From Jacaranda mimosifolia (lineage: Eukaryota > Streptophyta > Magnoliopsida > Lamiales > Bignoniaceae): a DNA stretch of 64,000 bases. Every line of letters begins with the position of its first letter. Position 1 is the stretch's first letter. Of this stretch, positions 34,990-48,400 are shown piece after piece. The stretch is from positions 22,603,674 to 22,667,673 of the forward strand of contig CM032122.1 of NCBI GenBank assembly GCA_018894105.1, in the 5' to 3' direction. A model generated the notes under the pieces. The model saw nothing but the letters and a program-made list of their open reading frames with translations. It was not told the DNA's origin and did not search any database. A program made the translations under genes and the position numbers.

Positions 34990-35636
34990 CCTATCACATT
35001 AGCACTCTTTTAAAACTACTAACTATATAGGGTTTCAACTTATCTAGTACCATTAATAATATACAAAAAATTTTGTTGAAATGGAGAAAATCACCTCAAA
35101 GATTTCTACACAATTTTCCACTTATGCATTCATCATATAAATAAAATGCATAAAACCCATGTATAATTGTTAACCTCAAATTTCTCAAAAGAAAAACTCA
35201 AGCAGAAAAAAGAACAAGCTAAGAATTTTCCTATTATGTCTACTTTTTATCCATACCTTGAAGTATTAATCTTGAAAAATGCTCAAATTGGTAAGGGGAA
35301 AAAAAATATTCAGAGTAATCCTCTATTCCCAGAAAAAGGGATTAAATATAAAGATAAATGAAAAATATGGCCAAGGGCTAACAGAAATAAAAGCATCAGA
35401 CTATCCCAGTTGAGGATTTCCATGGAAACAATAGAACCCCCTTTGCATGGTGGTGTTAGAGCTATATGTACCAACATCTGAAAACGGAAAATTGTCAAGG
35501 CCCTAAGAAAGGGATTTATAAATGAGGGAGTGAAGAATGGACATGATACTGATCATGATGTAAAAGGAAAGTTGAAAAATAAAAATGAAAAGGGAAAAAT
35601 GGGAAAAAATGAAGAATAAAAAGTGATTCAGAGGGA

Positions 35637-35680
<44 letters not shown>

Positions 35681-35775
35681 CGCTAAAGAGAAGGGGAGAG
35701 AAGAGAGAAGAGAAGAAGACAACAGGCTGTACTATGATTTCGGCGGTTAAAACTCGCGGGAGAATCGAACCAACT
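34990..35775 (-). promoter_or_regulatory. probable 5' leader of the MADS gene, with (CT)n tract
   Basis: This lies between the start codon and the candidate TATA box. It contains a perfect (GA)n tract on the + strand at about 35639-35676, which reads (CT)n in the sense of the gene, a common feature of plant 5' UTRs. A 5'-UTR intron is possible but I cannot fix its ends. Open frames at 35310-35722 here have no family features. Confidence 0.45.
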
Positions 35776-35804
35776 TTTTCAGCTTATGGTCGACAGAGAT
35801 GAGC

Positions 35805-35815
35805 ACTTTTTATAC
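35805..35815 (-). promoter_or_regulatory. candidate TATA box of the MADS gene
   Basis: On the - strand the sequence reads GACACGTATAAAAAG. The TATAAAA is immediately preceded by an ACGT core. Transcription would start near 35775, giving a leader of about 0.8 kb or an intron-containing UTR. Confidence 0.4.
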
Positions 35816-35829
35816 GTGTCAGAATCCCC

Positions 35830-38201
35830 GCGTATGTTATTTCTGTAAAAATCCTCTTTTCGTTCGTTTTTTTATTTTTATTTACTGCTTTTTATGCTAT
35901 TAATTATTAAAATGAAAGTTGTGAAACTGTTTTTATTTTTTAGTTAGTTTCGACCAATTTGGTTGAAAATAATAATAAAAAAAATCTTATCGATGGTATC
36001 TTATATATCGTGTTAACACAATTTATTCATACTGTGAATTGCTCACAATATATTGCATTTTCTTAATTTTTTTGTGTCGTCTATTCAATCCCCAATTAAA
36101 TCTCTATTAAATATAAAAAATGAAGATATAGTGGAAATTTATCTTTTCATAAATAACTCATAATTTGAATATAAAACTTTAAACCTCGTTTACTCTTTTT
36201 AAAATTTGACAATCTATCTTTCCATCATTTTTTTTTAAATTTTAATATTTTGAATTTACAAATAGAATTATGTCTATATAAAATTAAATTTTTGTAGCTT
36301 TTCAACCGTGGGTTATGAGCTTATGTTGCAGTGTGTGTATATATATTATATATAGCATAATATTGTGAGATCCGTAATTATGTAATTTTAATTTTAATAT
36401 TTTGGCCAAATATCAAATTTTTAAAATTTTAATCTTTTTAATTCAGTTGAAAATTTTTCATTGGTTGTTTATTTACTTTTATATATCATTTTAATACGAT
36501 CAACTTATCTATTATAATTAAAATATCATGTTGTGTTTATCCAGAATTATAATATAGATTTCTATTTCATAAGATAATTAAAAAATTATCTATAATCATA
36601 TTTTTATTTCGCTAAAAAAGTTTATAATTTAAAAATTATTTTATAAGCATCATATTAAGTACTCTTATCACAAAATTCTATCTTATAAATTTAATTTATC
36701 ACAAGATTAATAGATAAATATTTTATTTGTTTTATATATAAATTTTATTCTTCTACAATTATTCTTTTTACATTTTATTTCTACATTATTCGTAGTACAA
36801 TTCTATATTTTTAATTGTAGGGCTTCTTTTCCCAATTAGCATAATATAATGATGTTTCTTTTTTCTTCTCAATTAATTTAAATTTCATTTTGTAGAGAAT
36901 GTTTAGTATTTTTTTTCAAAGAATCTTTATATTGTTTTGTGTTTTGTTTTTATTCTAAATTAATTAGACACTTTTCTAATATGTTTAAATATTTTATCAA
37001 TATTATTACTTTATTATTTTCTCAATATTTATTTAAAATTAAAGTTCTTATGGGCAACTTAGAATTGTAATATTTACATTAATTAAAAGTATTAGCATGC
37101 AATATTTTTTTATTTCAATTAATTATATTTTATATATTTATTTTTAATACTATTTTTAAATATTTTTGTATGTTCATATAAGAATTTATCTTTGATATTG
37201 AATTTTTATTTTACTATTATTTTAGTTGTAGCTCTCTTGATTTATCTAGATTAAAAAAATTATTTATACTTCATATTTGAATATTATACTTTGAATAATA
37301 TGATTTTATGAAATATTTAAAAGTATTATAATTTTATTAAGTTGTTGAAATTATTTCAATTTTCTTATCAAAATGAATGAAGAAATACTATATATTTTTT
37401 TATAAAAAATATTCATGAAATTTATTAGCACTTGACTTACCCATTTCTAATTATTTGCATATAAGAAAGAATTATTTTCATTTTTTCTATATAATATCAT
37501 ATGCTTTGATAAGTTTATTTCGATTGGTTGTTGAATCTTTATTTATTTATAATATTTTTTATAAGAACATTATTTTATTTCTCTTTAACAAATAAATTAT
37601 TTATAAAAACTTATGTATATACAGCTAAAAATCAAAATTTTATTGCTAAATAAATACTTTACACAATTGATATATTTCATGTTCAGTAATTTATATTCAC
37701 TTTGATAATATTAACTACAAAAAAATAAAATGGATATACGAATTAATGAAATTATCTAATAAATATGAGTCCCAATAAATATTAACTTATTTTTTATTTA
37801 AAGAGTGAGGTTTTTTTTTTTTCAAATTTAATTAAAGCTTAAAATTTATCCCAAAAAAGTAGTTGATAATTAAGTTATTTCAGAACAACAACCAATTTTC
37901 ATATTTAATAATTTTTTTTATATTTATATAGATACAATCACATTATTTTTAGTTGAAGTAATACAATATTCAATTATTTCTAATCAAAAAATTAATAAAT
38001 AATATTAAATCATTTGAACTATTATTTTATTTATTAATTAAATAATTATTTTCTAGACAACTTCAAAAATAAGATTAAAATACTTAAGAATCATAATTAT
38101 CTCTTAACATCGTGACTTACTTAAAAAAAATTACAACTTATTTGTTGTTTATGAAAGAGATAAACAAATTTTTATATAAAATATCAAATCATTACTTCTT
38201 T
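35830..38201. other. AT-rich DNA upstream of the MADS gene, no gene
   Basis: No coding frame or recognisable element. It continues in composition at 48631-50023, the other side of the gypsy insertion, so both are one older sequence. It ends with the target duplicate TCTTT at 38197-38201. Confidence 0.5.
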
Positions 38202-40016
38202 TGTATTGCCCCCACTCGGGATAGCACCTAAGCTGAGGTGTCATTTAATTCAGACTTAAATCTCAATCCTTAATTCAGACAATAGGTCCATCAGAAAAGT
38301 TTTCCAAAAAAATTATCAGAGAATAGCAGCAAGCTTCAACCTAAACAAACCTTAATAATAGTACAATTCACATGCCACAATAGATCTCATCATTTATCGT
38401 TTCATACATACTACAAACCTTAAGATCAAATTTGATATATCACAATGTCTTTAAGTTTAAAACTTAACATACGAGTGATTCCATACACAGATATAAACAC
38501 CTAATCTATTGCAAAACATACATACTTCAATCCAAGCCTGAAGTTCATCTTCATCACCTATTCCTGTCTGACAGAATCAATGAAATACGAGAGGGTAGGT
38601 CTAAAGGACTTAGTGAGGGATAATCATAATAGTAAGTAGTAGGGATCTATTGTGAAAGAATCAACTCAACATATTAACATTTGACAATCAGAACAATAGC
38701 ATATCAAGTCATTACAGTTAGGATACAATCAGGCAAAACATATCAAATTACAGGCAGACCGAATACAAATAGACAAACAAATCAGATTACAGGCAGTCAA
38801 GATACAATCAGGAAAAATAGGTATTATCAAATTCAAGGTTCTTAGTAGGTACTAGCTCGAGAGTTGTCGCTGTCGACTCAAACGACCCGGGATTGTCTCG
38901 ATCGGATCAGTTCGGGAGAAATGGTCTACCTCAACCGAATTAGTTCGAGAGGAAGTACTGACGGTTCATTCGGCCTGGACAATAGCCTGGTCTAGACCAA
39001 GAAACTACACCATCATTGTTGCTCCACGAGCGGAATACAAACAATCAGGATATAATTAGAACGAAACAAACCCAAGTATCACACACAGTCCAAAGGATTA
39101 GAACAAAACGTGCATATCAGATGCTCCTTATTCCAATTAGACAGTCAATCAATCCTACCTAAGCATGACAACTTGGTACATAGCAGATGCCCATACAAAC
39201 CGTATGGTGCATCGGTGATACCTAAGCGGACGGCTTAGTGTATCACGGATACCTAAGCAGGCGGCTTAATGTATCGCTAACACCCAAGCAAGTTGCTTGG
39301 CTTGTCCCAAGTAATCCAAGCATTCCGCTAAGAGTGGCACTCAGCCCAACAGTTTCCAAACATATGTCAAGAATCAAATAACGGATTATTGGCAAGGCAA
39401 AACACTGATAGATAAACAGATAACCGAACGACAGATAATAGAACAGTCAGATAACAGAACAAACAAATAACATATCAGTTAAATAACAGAACGAACGGAT
39501 AATAGACGAGAAATTCTAGGTTGTTCTTCAGTCAAAACAAGACATGTCAAGAAACATACAGTAGAGCGATACAGATAACATGTAAGAGTTCTAGGCACTA
39601 GAACAGACAGAATTCAGAATCAGTAACAGATAATAACCCACAGAGGGGTGTACAATTTAGATAATAGATATCAATAAAGAATTCAACAAATCTCAAATTT
39701 CAACAAAACATAATACAGATCAAAAACAAGATCCCACACAAGGGTCATTCCACAAGAACATATAAATATAATCGAGGCCAGAATGGCAAACCCTCACAGG
39801 GTAAATCCATAAGAACATATAAGTATAAGAAGTGTCAGGCTGGCAGACCTTAACCTTTGTAGTTCTCAGATATAGCAACCATAGTTAGCAATCCTACTGG
39901 TCGGCAGGACCCACTTCGTCGTTACCTAAACAAAAAGGTATTTCCATAATCAAATTCCTACTCATCTCTAATAACCTTCTAGAAATGCATCATAAGCATT
40001 CTAACATTACTAACTT

Positions 40017-40812
40017 TAGGGGTGGCAATCGTGTCGTGTCGGGTTGTTTCGTGTCAGGTTGAGGTGGGGGTATTACAGAATTTTACTCAACCCGAACCCA
40101 GCCCAATAAGCCTCAACCCGAACCCAACCTAAAAGTTTTCATGTCAACCTGAACCCAACCCATTTCAGTATATGATTATTTTTCATTAATAATTTATCTA
40201 AAAAAATTGCACATTTTATGTTAAACTAGAATCTTAATAAAATAATCAATTTATATCAAGATTTTGAGAAAAGTCAACTTATACAAAAAATTTATAAAAA
40301 GTCAACATTATACTCTAGTAGCCCAACTTTTGTATCATAGAGCAATTTGATAATTGGACTTCATTTAATTTCCTCTACAACATCAATAATATACAAATTT
40401 TCATGTTAAATCAAAAGTTTTGCACAACTTAATTTTAACAACAATGAAGTCAAATTCCAACAAAGAAGTATAATTCGTCCCATTCAATAATTAATAATCA
40501 TTCCAACATCACCAAGTAGTCAAGATTTACATAGTAAATAATAATCATTAATTCTTACAAATCAATCTAGAGTTAAATTGTTCAAAAATAATAAGTCATT
40601 ACTTAAAAATGCAAAAAACATAAAAAAAAAAACTATCACATTATCGTGTTTTCGGGTTATTATCGGGTTACCCAAAACCCAACCCAAACCAACTCATAAT
40701 TTTCGTGTTGTTTATCGGGTTGACCCAATATCGACCCAACCCAAACCCTATAATATCGTGTCGGTTCGTGTCGTGTTATCGTATCGTGTCGTGTCGAAAA
40801 TTGCCACTCCTA
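40017..40812. mobile_element. hAT-type MITE, 796 bp, with 8 bp target duplication
   Basis: The termini are TAGGGGTGGCAAT and, inverted, TAGGAGTGGCAAT (one mismatch in 13). They are flanked by perfect 8 bp repeats ACTAACTT at 40009-40016 and 40813-40820. The sister LTR has the unoccupied site near 47262-47269, with a single ACTAACTT. Near each end are CGTGTCGTGTCGGGTT-like repeats. No transposase is present. Confidence 0.93.
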
Positions 40813-41138
40813 ACTAACTTATTGATCAACACGATTATATAAGTTCAATAGGTAGTATCTACACAAAGTACCTCAGTAAATCAACTATTCTAGAATTTGC
40901 CATGATGGTCTATATCGGTTCCAAAAATTAGCATGATATCTCGTTCTTAATTACAAAGTCATTATCATATCATCATCCTAATCCACACAAAATAGTCCAA
41001 TCCCTACACAATTAATCCTAATCAAATACCACTTAGTCTTATATTACATAATCCTTAGTACAATTATTAAATCCAAATTTTGGCATTTAGCATAACATGT
41101 TAGGGTCCACTATTTGAATATTCTTCCTTGCATGGGAA

Positions 41139-41139
<1 letters not shown>

Positions 41140-41183
<44 letters not shown>
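41140..41183 (+). repeat. (CA)n microsatellite
   Basis: About 21 CA units lie within the 3' LTR. The other LTR has only a short CACATACACA tract at the same place (about 47585). Confidence 0.9.
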
Positions 41184-41187
<4 letters not shown>

Positions 41188-41191
<4 letters not shown>

Positions 41192-42186
41192 GATCATACC
41201 TAAAATCTTATTCTTGGCATATATACAAGGCTTCAAATGGAAAGGTACAACATAGACGTATATATATCAAGGTACAACCCAAAACTAAATTCCAAGGTTG
41301 GCCATCAAAGTTCTGAAACCACAAACCAATTACACGAATGCATTTGTTGCGTCGATGAGGTAAAACAGGCTTACTGCCACCGTCATCAAAAAACTCAAAG
41401 GCCATTGCCTAGAGACGCTTCTCACCGTGAGTTTTCCAATGGTCAACTTGGTTTTCTGTTCATCTACTAGAAAAGGTCTCAAACGTTACCCTAAAAACTC
41501 AAAAATCGCCTTGCCTCGCTGTGAAGTTTTCGCCAATTTTTGCCTCTACCACCACGTGAATCAGACATGCAGTAGCACCACTTTGTTCTTCCAGCTGTGG
41601 GCTTTCAGAATTGTCGCCCAAATACTTGGTTGGCCGTGGCTCCGTTGGTGTTCGCCATGCCAGTTGAAAGTGGGTTTCTCGAGCTTAAAATATAGATCAT
41701 ACCTAAAATCTTATTCTTGGTATAGATACAAGGTTTCAAATGGAAAGGTACAACATATATATATATCAAGGTATGACCCAAAACTAAATTCCAAGGTTGG
41801 CCATCGGAGTTCTGAAATCACAAACCAATTACACGGATGTGTTTATTGCGTCGATGAGGTAAAATTGGCTTACTGCCACCGTCATTGAAAAACTCAAAGG
41901 TCATCGCCTAGAGACGCCTCTCACTGTGAGTTTTCCAATGCTCAACTTGGTTCTTTGTTTATCTACTGGAAAAGGTCTCAAATGTCACCCTAAAGACTCA
42001 AAAATCGCCTTGCTTCGCCGTGAAGTTTTCGCCAATTTTTGCGTCCACCACCACGTGAATCAGACATGCAGTAGCACCACTTTGTTCCTCCAGCTGCGGG
42101 CTTTCAGAAATGTCGCCCGGATACTTGGTTGGCAGTGGCTCCACTGGTGTTCGCCATGCCTATCGAAAGTGGGTTTCTCGAGCTTT
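41188..42186. repeat. tandem duplication in the 3' LTR, period about 503 bp
   Basis: Unit 1 (41188-41690) and unit 2 (41691-42186) both run from TATAGATCATACCTAAAATC to GTGGGTTTCTCGAGCTT. The other LTR carries a single unit (about 47605-48105). Open frames at 41427-41888 and 41926-42210 are the same LTR sequence twice. Confidence 0.88.
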
Positions 42187-42708
42187 CAGTTCCTGTGGTC
42201 CGCATCCTAAAACACTGTGTGCGAGGTGTCGAATGGTTGTTCATGAGGTGGGGAAGAAGATAATCAGAAGGGCTTAGGGAATAGGTCGTTGGAGAAGAAA
42301 ATTGCAGGTGGTGAGGATGGTTTGGCTGCGTGAGAAAAAGAGAGAAAATGGTAGGGAAGAAATGGAAATTTGCTACTTAAAGGGGTAGATTTTTGAAATC
42401 TCAATTATACCCTAAAACTTTTGCTAAAACTTTAATTAGGTCCTTCAGTCTTTTAGCCATTTTCGAATCATCCCCCAGCTTCCTTAGTATCTCACATTGA
42501 CCCGGTTGATTAAAAATATTTCCAATTTGCAAAACTTTAAAGATGTAGTAAATCAAGTTTCTTCAAATTATAAATTGGCCCTAAAACTTTCAATCTTCAT
42601 GCAATGAAGTCATTTTTATTGATTTTCGAGTCCTAAAATCCGACCAATTGAAATCTTGTTTTTTGCAATTCCTATTTTTCCAAAATTCTAAATTTTATGG
42701 GTGTTACA

Positions 42709-43079
42709 ATCGTCCCTCCTAAAAAGAATCTGGTCCGCAGATTCTCATCTCCGATTAGATAAACCTTGATTAACACCAGTACATATAACATTCTTGTTTC
42801 TCATTGCCTTAATCACCTATCATTTCAATACTTAAAATATCCTTCATTTCAGTTCTGACAGAGTGCATGCTCTTATTTAAGATACCATGAAACCATTAAA
42901 GTAACAAGGAATTAACAACATCATAAGTTCATACTTACATAATATGTATTAAAGAGTAGCCAAAATCAAACTTAACATGCCAAATTCATAACTTAACATA
43001 TATTCTCAAGCATCTAGATACAGATTCACAAAACTTAAACATGCTAGGCATAGATATAACCCATATGCCTACTACCCCT
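42709..43079 (-). other. polypurine tract and short non-coding 3' interior
   Basis: On the - strand the purine block TTTTTAGGAGGGACGA ends just before the LTR. The rest has no coding frame. In a full element this would follow integrase, so the pol deletion ends here. Confidence 0.65.
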
Positions 43080-44838
43080 TAGACTCCGCCTGGGGTATAA
43101 AGCCAAAATATGCAGTGTCGGATTCTCTTCTGTCAATCAAGAACTTAGACAGAACCTTCAACCACTTGTTTTCCTTTTCCTACAGGTGTTTGGCCTTTTC
43201 GTCTAGGGTAGTCTCTCACAAAGTACTGGTCGCTACCACAGCCCACACATCTGCCCTGTTTTCTCCAACAGCTAGACTCTTCATGGCCAAATCCCCTACA
43301 GAATTCACATTTCATTTTTAACGTCCCAGATTGGACCTTCAATTGTTTCCTACCTCAACTACTTTCCTTATCGGCAGTAACTTTGAGTTTAAAAGTTGTC
43401 CATCATTTATCTTTTCCCTCATTCGTATATAGTTTAAGATGCTCTTGTTCTACTTTCAAGGCTCTCTCTAAGACTTTCTCAAAGTTAAACTATTCAAATG
43501 GCATAAGGGCTTGTCGTATTTCTAATCTTAATTCTTTAACAAATTTCTTAATCCTACATCCTTCTTTTCTCCATAACTGCGGGGCATACCAAATTAATCT
43601 ACTAAATTTGGCTTTGTACTGCTACACTATCATGTCCTCTTGGGTAAGAATCTCAAATTCTTGTTTTTAGGCATCTTGTACTTCTCGTGGTATAAACCTA
43701 TCCATAAATTCCCACAAGAAGTTGTCCTAGGTACAAGGTACCCTCTTATATTCCCATCGTTGTCTTACCAAGGTCCACCATTGACCTGTAGCTCATTCTA
43801 ATGGGTAGATGGCAAGAATAAGTTTGAGGTCATCTGTGTAACCCAACATTTGGAAGATATCTTCGATCTCCATGATCCAAGATTCTATCTTTTGGTGATC
43901 CAATTCACCTATAAACATTAGGGGGTGGAACTCAAGGAAATGTGCTAAAGTTTCGAACTTCATAGGCCCTTTACTTTCCTTGGGGCTATCCATTTGACCT
44001 TGCTACTGGCGCAATTTGTAGGAATTTCTGCTGCATTGCACTCATCTTCTTTATAACCTCTTCCCTTGCTGGTGAATGTATTTGTGGTTCTAGTGTCCTT
44101 TGTTCAACATATATTGGGCATTTTCGTTCCGAGGTATCCTCTTCCAGATTTTCTCAACCAGGGGAACGCATTGGGGTTAGTTTGGTGAGGCCATCAACTC
44201 TTCCAAGCTTCCAAAATGAAAGAAAGAGAAGAAGTTTAACAAAATTAGATAAAATCATGACAGTAAAAATTTGTTTTCTAATATCAAAGGGTAAAATTCA
44301 ATTATATATACACCGAGTTAGTGTCAACAAGGTTACATGAGTATGTACAGAATTAAAGTTTCCAAAGTTGGCTAGCAGACAATATGCCCCTCGTAATCAA
44401 AATGACAAAGCTGCTATCAGGGTATCCCTTATACATCTAGCCATCCCCTTATCCTCGAACATTTCCATAACCACATCATCATCCAGTGGTTCATCGGCTA
44501 ACAACTCCAGTATGAAATCCTCCTCAGGATTCTCTCTTGCATCATTCTCTGGATCCTCTGTTAGAAGCTCTATAGGGTCTCTCATAGGTATCTCCTCAAT
44601 GTGAACACCCTGTCCACGAGCTGGGGCAAGCCCTAGATGGTCCTGCATCGGTATCAATCCCTATACCAACTTTGACAACCTGATCGATGGCATGGCCATA
44701 GTGATCTATTATCTTCCTGATCTCATCCTTCGCTATGTGGGTCATGTCTATTGATCGCCTATGGTCAGAGTCTAGTGCCAAAAACATTTCCTCCATCTGA
44801 GCTCTAATGGTATAGAGTCCTTCAACCTCATTCTGCAA
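43080..44838 (-). pseudogene. gypsy gag, broken, with CCHC zinc knuckles
   Basis: - strand pieces run in gag order. An acidic N-terminal region is at 44838-44397. The retrotransposon gag core (FLEFHPLMFIGELDHQKIE, SWIMEIEDIFQMLGYTDD) is at about 43960-43800. Decayed sequence follows. Two zinc knuckles are at 43342-43145. The first is a perfect CX2CX4HX4C (CEFCRGFGHEESSC). The second (CVGCGSDQYFVRDY) lacks the His and last Cys. Stops and shifts separate the pieces. Gag would package element RNA. No protease active site follows. Confidence 0.85.
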
Positions 44839-45194
44839 TCTTCACATGGGTCTCCTCAAGACCTTGGCATAATCTCAGAAGGTTTTTCTTTTCCTCCTTT
44901 AGGATATTATTCTCGTTCTTCAAATCTTCCATGCTATCCTCATCCACCAGTCTCTTTACTTCCTTAATGTCAAGCCTTATCCCAAAAGTTCATATCTCAT
45001 TCAATTCTACGTTCAATTCCACAATCAAACTTCATATTTTCCTACCCAAAATCCACATTTCAAGAACCATATGCTTACATAGCTTAGATATCCCTTAACT
45101 CAAGTGTTTACATCCTAGATGATTCCCAATTCAAGCTTAATCTCAAGTAAGTCCATCAACTCTAACTCCTCCAAACATCCAATAATTAAAAAAA

Positions 45195-45207
45195 GGGGGG
45201 GGGGGGG
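45195..45207 (+). repeat. G homopolymer run in the gypsy leader
   Basis: Thirteen G residues are followed by AGGGGGG, C-rich in the sense of the element. It lies between the primer site and gag and could form a G-quadruplex on the + strand. Confidence 0.8.
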
Positions 45208-45467
45208 AGGGGGGAAGATTAGATGAAAGTAAACCAAACTCATAAATGTACAAGTATTAATCATTCTACGATATCGACAAGATCCCAAAGACATCTTGCA
45301 ACATATAAACTCATCTCACTAACATCAACTGATCATATTCAACTTAAATCCTTGAATCACACAGGAACTTCCCAATACATTATATACCCAACTTCATACT
45401 CAAACTAACATACACAAAAGGTCAGTTACGAATCCCAATAATACCCAAATGCCTAGGTTGTCGACAA

Positions 45468-45489
45468 ACCTAGGCTTTGATACTATCTT
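45468..45489 (-). other. primer-binding site of the gag-only gypsy element
   Basis: On the - strand, AAGATAGTATCAAAGCC starts immediately after the LTR end. It differs by about two bases from the initiator-Met tRNA primer site used by most plant gypsy elements (TGGTATCAGAGC). Confidence 0.75.
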
Positions 45490-48400
45490 TGTAGTGCCAT
45501 CAGTCGGGATAGCACCTAAGTTGAGATACCACTCAATTCAGACTTAAATCTCAATCCTTAATTCAAACAATAGGCCCATCAGAAAATTTTCCAAAATTAT
45601 CAGAGAATAGGTCGAGCTTCAACCTAAACAAACATTGACAAAAGTACAATTTACATGTCACAACAGATCCCATCATTCATAATTTCATACATACTATAGA
45701 CATTAAGATCAAATTTGGCATATCACAATTTCTCTAATTTTAAAACTTAGCATACGAGTGATCCAATACACAGATATAAACACCTGATCTATTACAAAAC
45801 ATACATACTTTTAATTCGAGCCTAAAGTTCATCTTCATCACCTATTCCTATTTGAGAGAATCAATGAAATACAAGGGGGTAAGTCCAAAGGACTAAGTGA
45901 GGGATAATCGTAATAGAAAACAATAAGGATCTATCGAGGAAGAATTAACTCAATAGATTAACATTTAACAATCATAACAATAGTATATCAAGTGATTACA
46001 GTTAGAATACAATCAGGCAAAACAGATCAGGTTACAGGTGGACCGGATACAAACAGACAAATAGATCAGATTATAGGCAGTCAGGATATAGTTAGGCAAA
46101 ATAGCCATTATCAAATTCAAGGTTATCAATAGGTACTAGCTCAAGAGCTGTGGCTGTCAGCTCAAATGGCCCGGGATCGTCTCGACTGGATCAGTTCGAG
46201 AGAAATACAAACAGCTCATTTGGCCTGGACAACAGCCCAATCTAGACCAAGAAACTACACCATCCTTATTGCTCCACGAGCGGAATACAAACAATCAGGA
46301 TATAATTAGAATGAAACAAACCCAAGTGTCATATGCAATCCAATGGATCACAACAAAATGTGCATATCATATGCTCCTTATTCCAATTGGACAATGAGTC
46401 AGTCCTACTTAAGTGTGACAACTTGGTACATGGCAAATGCCCATACGGACCATATGGCGCATCAATGATACCTAAGAGGGCGGCTTAGCATATCGCTGAC
46501 ACCCAAGTGGGCTGCTTAGCGAACCCCAGGTAATCCAAGCATTCCACTAGGATTGGAACTTGGCCCAACAGTCTCCATACATATATTAAGAATCAACTAA
46601 TGAATTACCAGCAAAGCAAAATACTGATAGATAAATAGATAACAAAGCAGTCAGATAACGAAACGAACAGATAACAGAGCAATCAAATAACAGAACGAAT
46701 GGATAATATACAATCAGATAATGGAAAAAATAAATAATAGACGTTCAGATAACAAAACGAACAAACAATAGATGAAAAGTTCTAGGCTGTTCTTCAGTCA
46801 GAACAAAACATATCAAGAAACAGGTAGTAGAGCAATACAAATAACAAGCAAAAGTTTTGGGCGCCAGAACAGACAAAATTCAGAATCAGTAACAGACAAT
46901 AACCTACACAGGGGAGTACAATTTAGATAACAAATATCAATAAAGAATTCAACAAAATAGAATACAGATTAGAAACAAAAACCCTCATAGGTGTCATTCC
47001 ATAAGAGTAGATAAGTATAATCGAGCCCATAATGCTAGACCCTCATAGGGTCAATCTACAATAACATATAATATAAGAAGTGCCAGGTTGGCAGACCCTC
47101 ACCTTTATAGTTCTCAGATATAGCAACCATAGTCAGCAATCCTATTGGTCGGTAAGACCCACTTCGTCGTCACCTAAACAAAAAGGTATTTCCATAGTCA
47201 AATTCCTATTCATCTCTAATAGCCTTCTAGAATTGCATCATAAGCATTCTAACATTACTAACTTATTGATCAACAGGATTATATAGGTTCAATAAGTAGT
47301 ATCTATACAAAGTACCTCAGTAAATCAACTATTCTAGAATTAGCCAAGATGGTCTATATCAGTTCCAAAAGTAGCATGATATCTTGTTCTTAATTACAAA
47401 GTCATTATCATATCATCATCCTAATCTACACAAAATAGTCCAATCTCAACATAATTAATGCTAATCAAATACAACTTAATCTTACATTACATAATCCTTA
47501 GTACAATTATTAAATCCAAATTTTTGCATTTAGCATAACATGTTCGGGTCCACTATTTGAATATTCCTCCTTGTATAGGAATCATACACATACACATATA
47601 TATACCGATCATACCCAAAATCTTATTCTTGGCATAGATACAAAGCTTCAAATGGAAAGGTACAACATAGACGTATATATATCAAGGTACAACCCAAAAC
47701 TAAATTCCAAGGTTGGCCATCGAAGTTTCAAAACCACAAACCAAACACACGGATGCATTCGTTGCGTTGAGGAGGTAAAACTACCTTACTGCCGTCGTCG
47801 TCGAAAACTCAGTGCCAACGCCAATGCCTAGAGACGCCTCTTGCCATGAGGTTTCCAATGCTCAGCTTGGTTTTCTATTTATCTGCTAGAAAAAGTCTCA
47901 AACATCACCCCGAAGACTCAAAAATTGCCTTGCTCCACTGTGAAGTTTTCACCAATTTTCGCCTCAACCGCCATGTGAATCGGACATGCAATAGCACCAC
48001 CTTGTTCCTCCAGCTGCGGGCTTTCAAAAATGTCGCCCAGATACTCGATTGGCCGTGGTTTCGCCGGTGTTCGCCATGCCCATCGAAAGTGGGTTTTTCA
48101 AGCTTTCGGTTCCAGTGGTCCGCCGCCCGAAACACCACGTGCGAGGTGTCGGATAGTTGTTGGTGAGGTGGGGAAGAAGATAATTGAAAGGGTTTGGGAA
48201 TGGGTCACCGGAGAAGAAAATCACCGGTGGTGAGGATGGTTTTGCTGCAGGAGAAAAAAAGGAGAAATGGGGGGAAAGAAATGGAAACTTGCTATTTAAA
48301 GGGGTAGATTTTTGAAATCTCAATTGGGCCCTAAAACTTTTGTTGAAACTTTAATTGGGTCCTTTAGCCTTTTAGCCATTTTTGAATCAGCCCCCACTTT

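Larger units (their letters stand above)
38202..42708 (-). repeat. 3' LTR of the gag-only gypsy element (4507 bp, enlarged)
   Basis: It matches 45490-48630 from end to end. It is longer because of a hAT MITE plus its duplication (804 bp) and a tandem duplication of about 503 bp. Inside are small hairpin-forming subrepeats (39220-39300, CCTAAGC...GGCTTA) and AGATAACAGAAC-like runs (about 39400-39500). Confidence 0.92.

Noticed and set aside
39215..39305. Regular short repeats with spacers resembling a CRISPR array
   Set aside because: Only three imperfect units inside a plant gypsy LTR, with a matching set in the sister LTR. They are LTR subrepeats.
41427..42210. Two similar open frames (153 and 94 codons) on the + strand, with a relative at 47846-48166
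   Set aside because: They lie inside gypsy LTRs, antisense to the element, and repeat only because the LTR unit is duplicated. No domain is recognisable.
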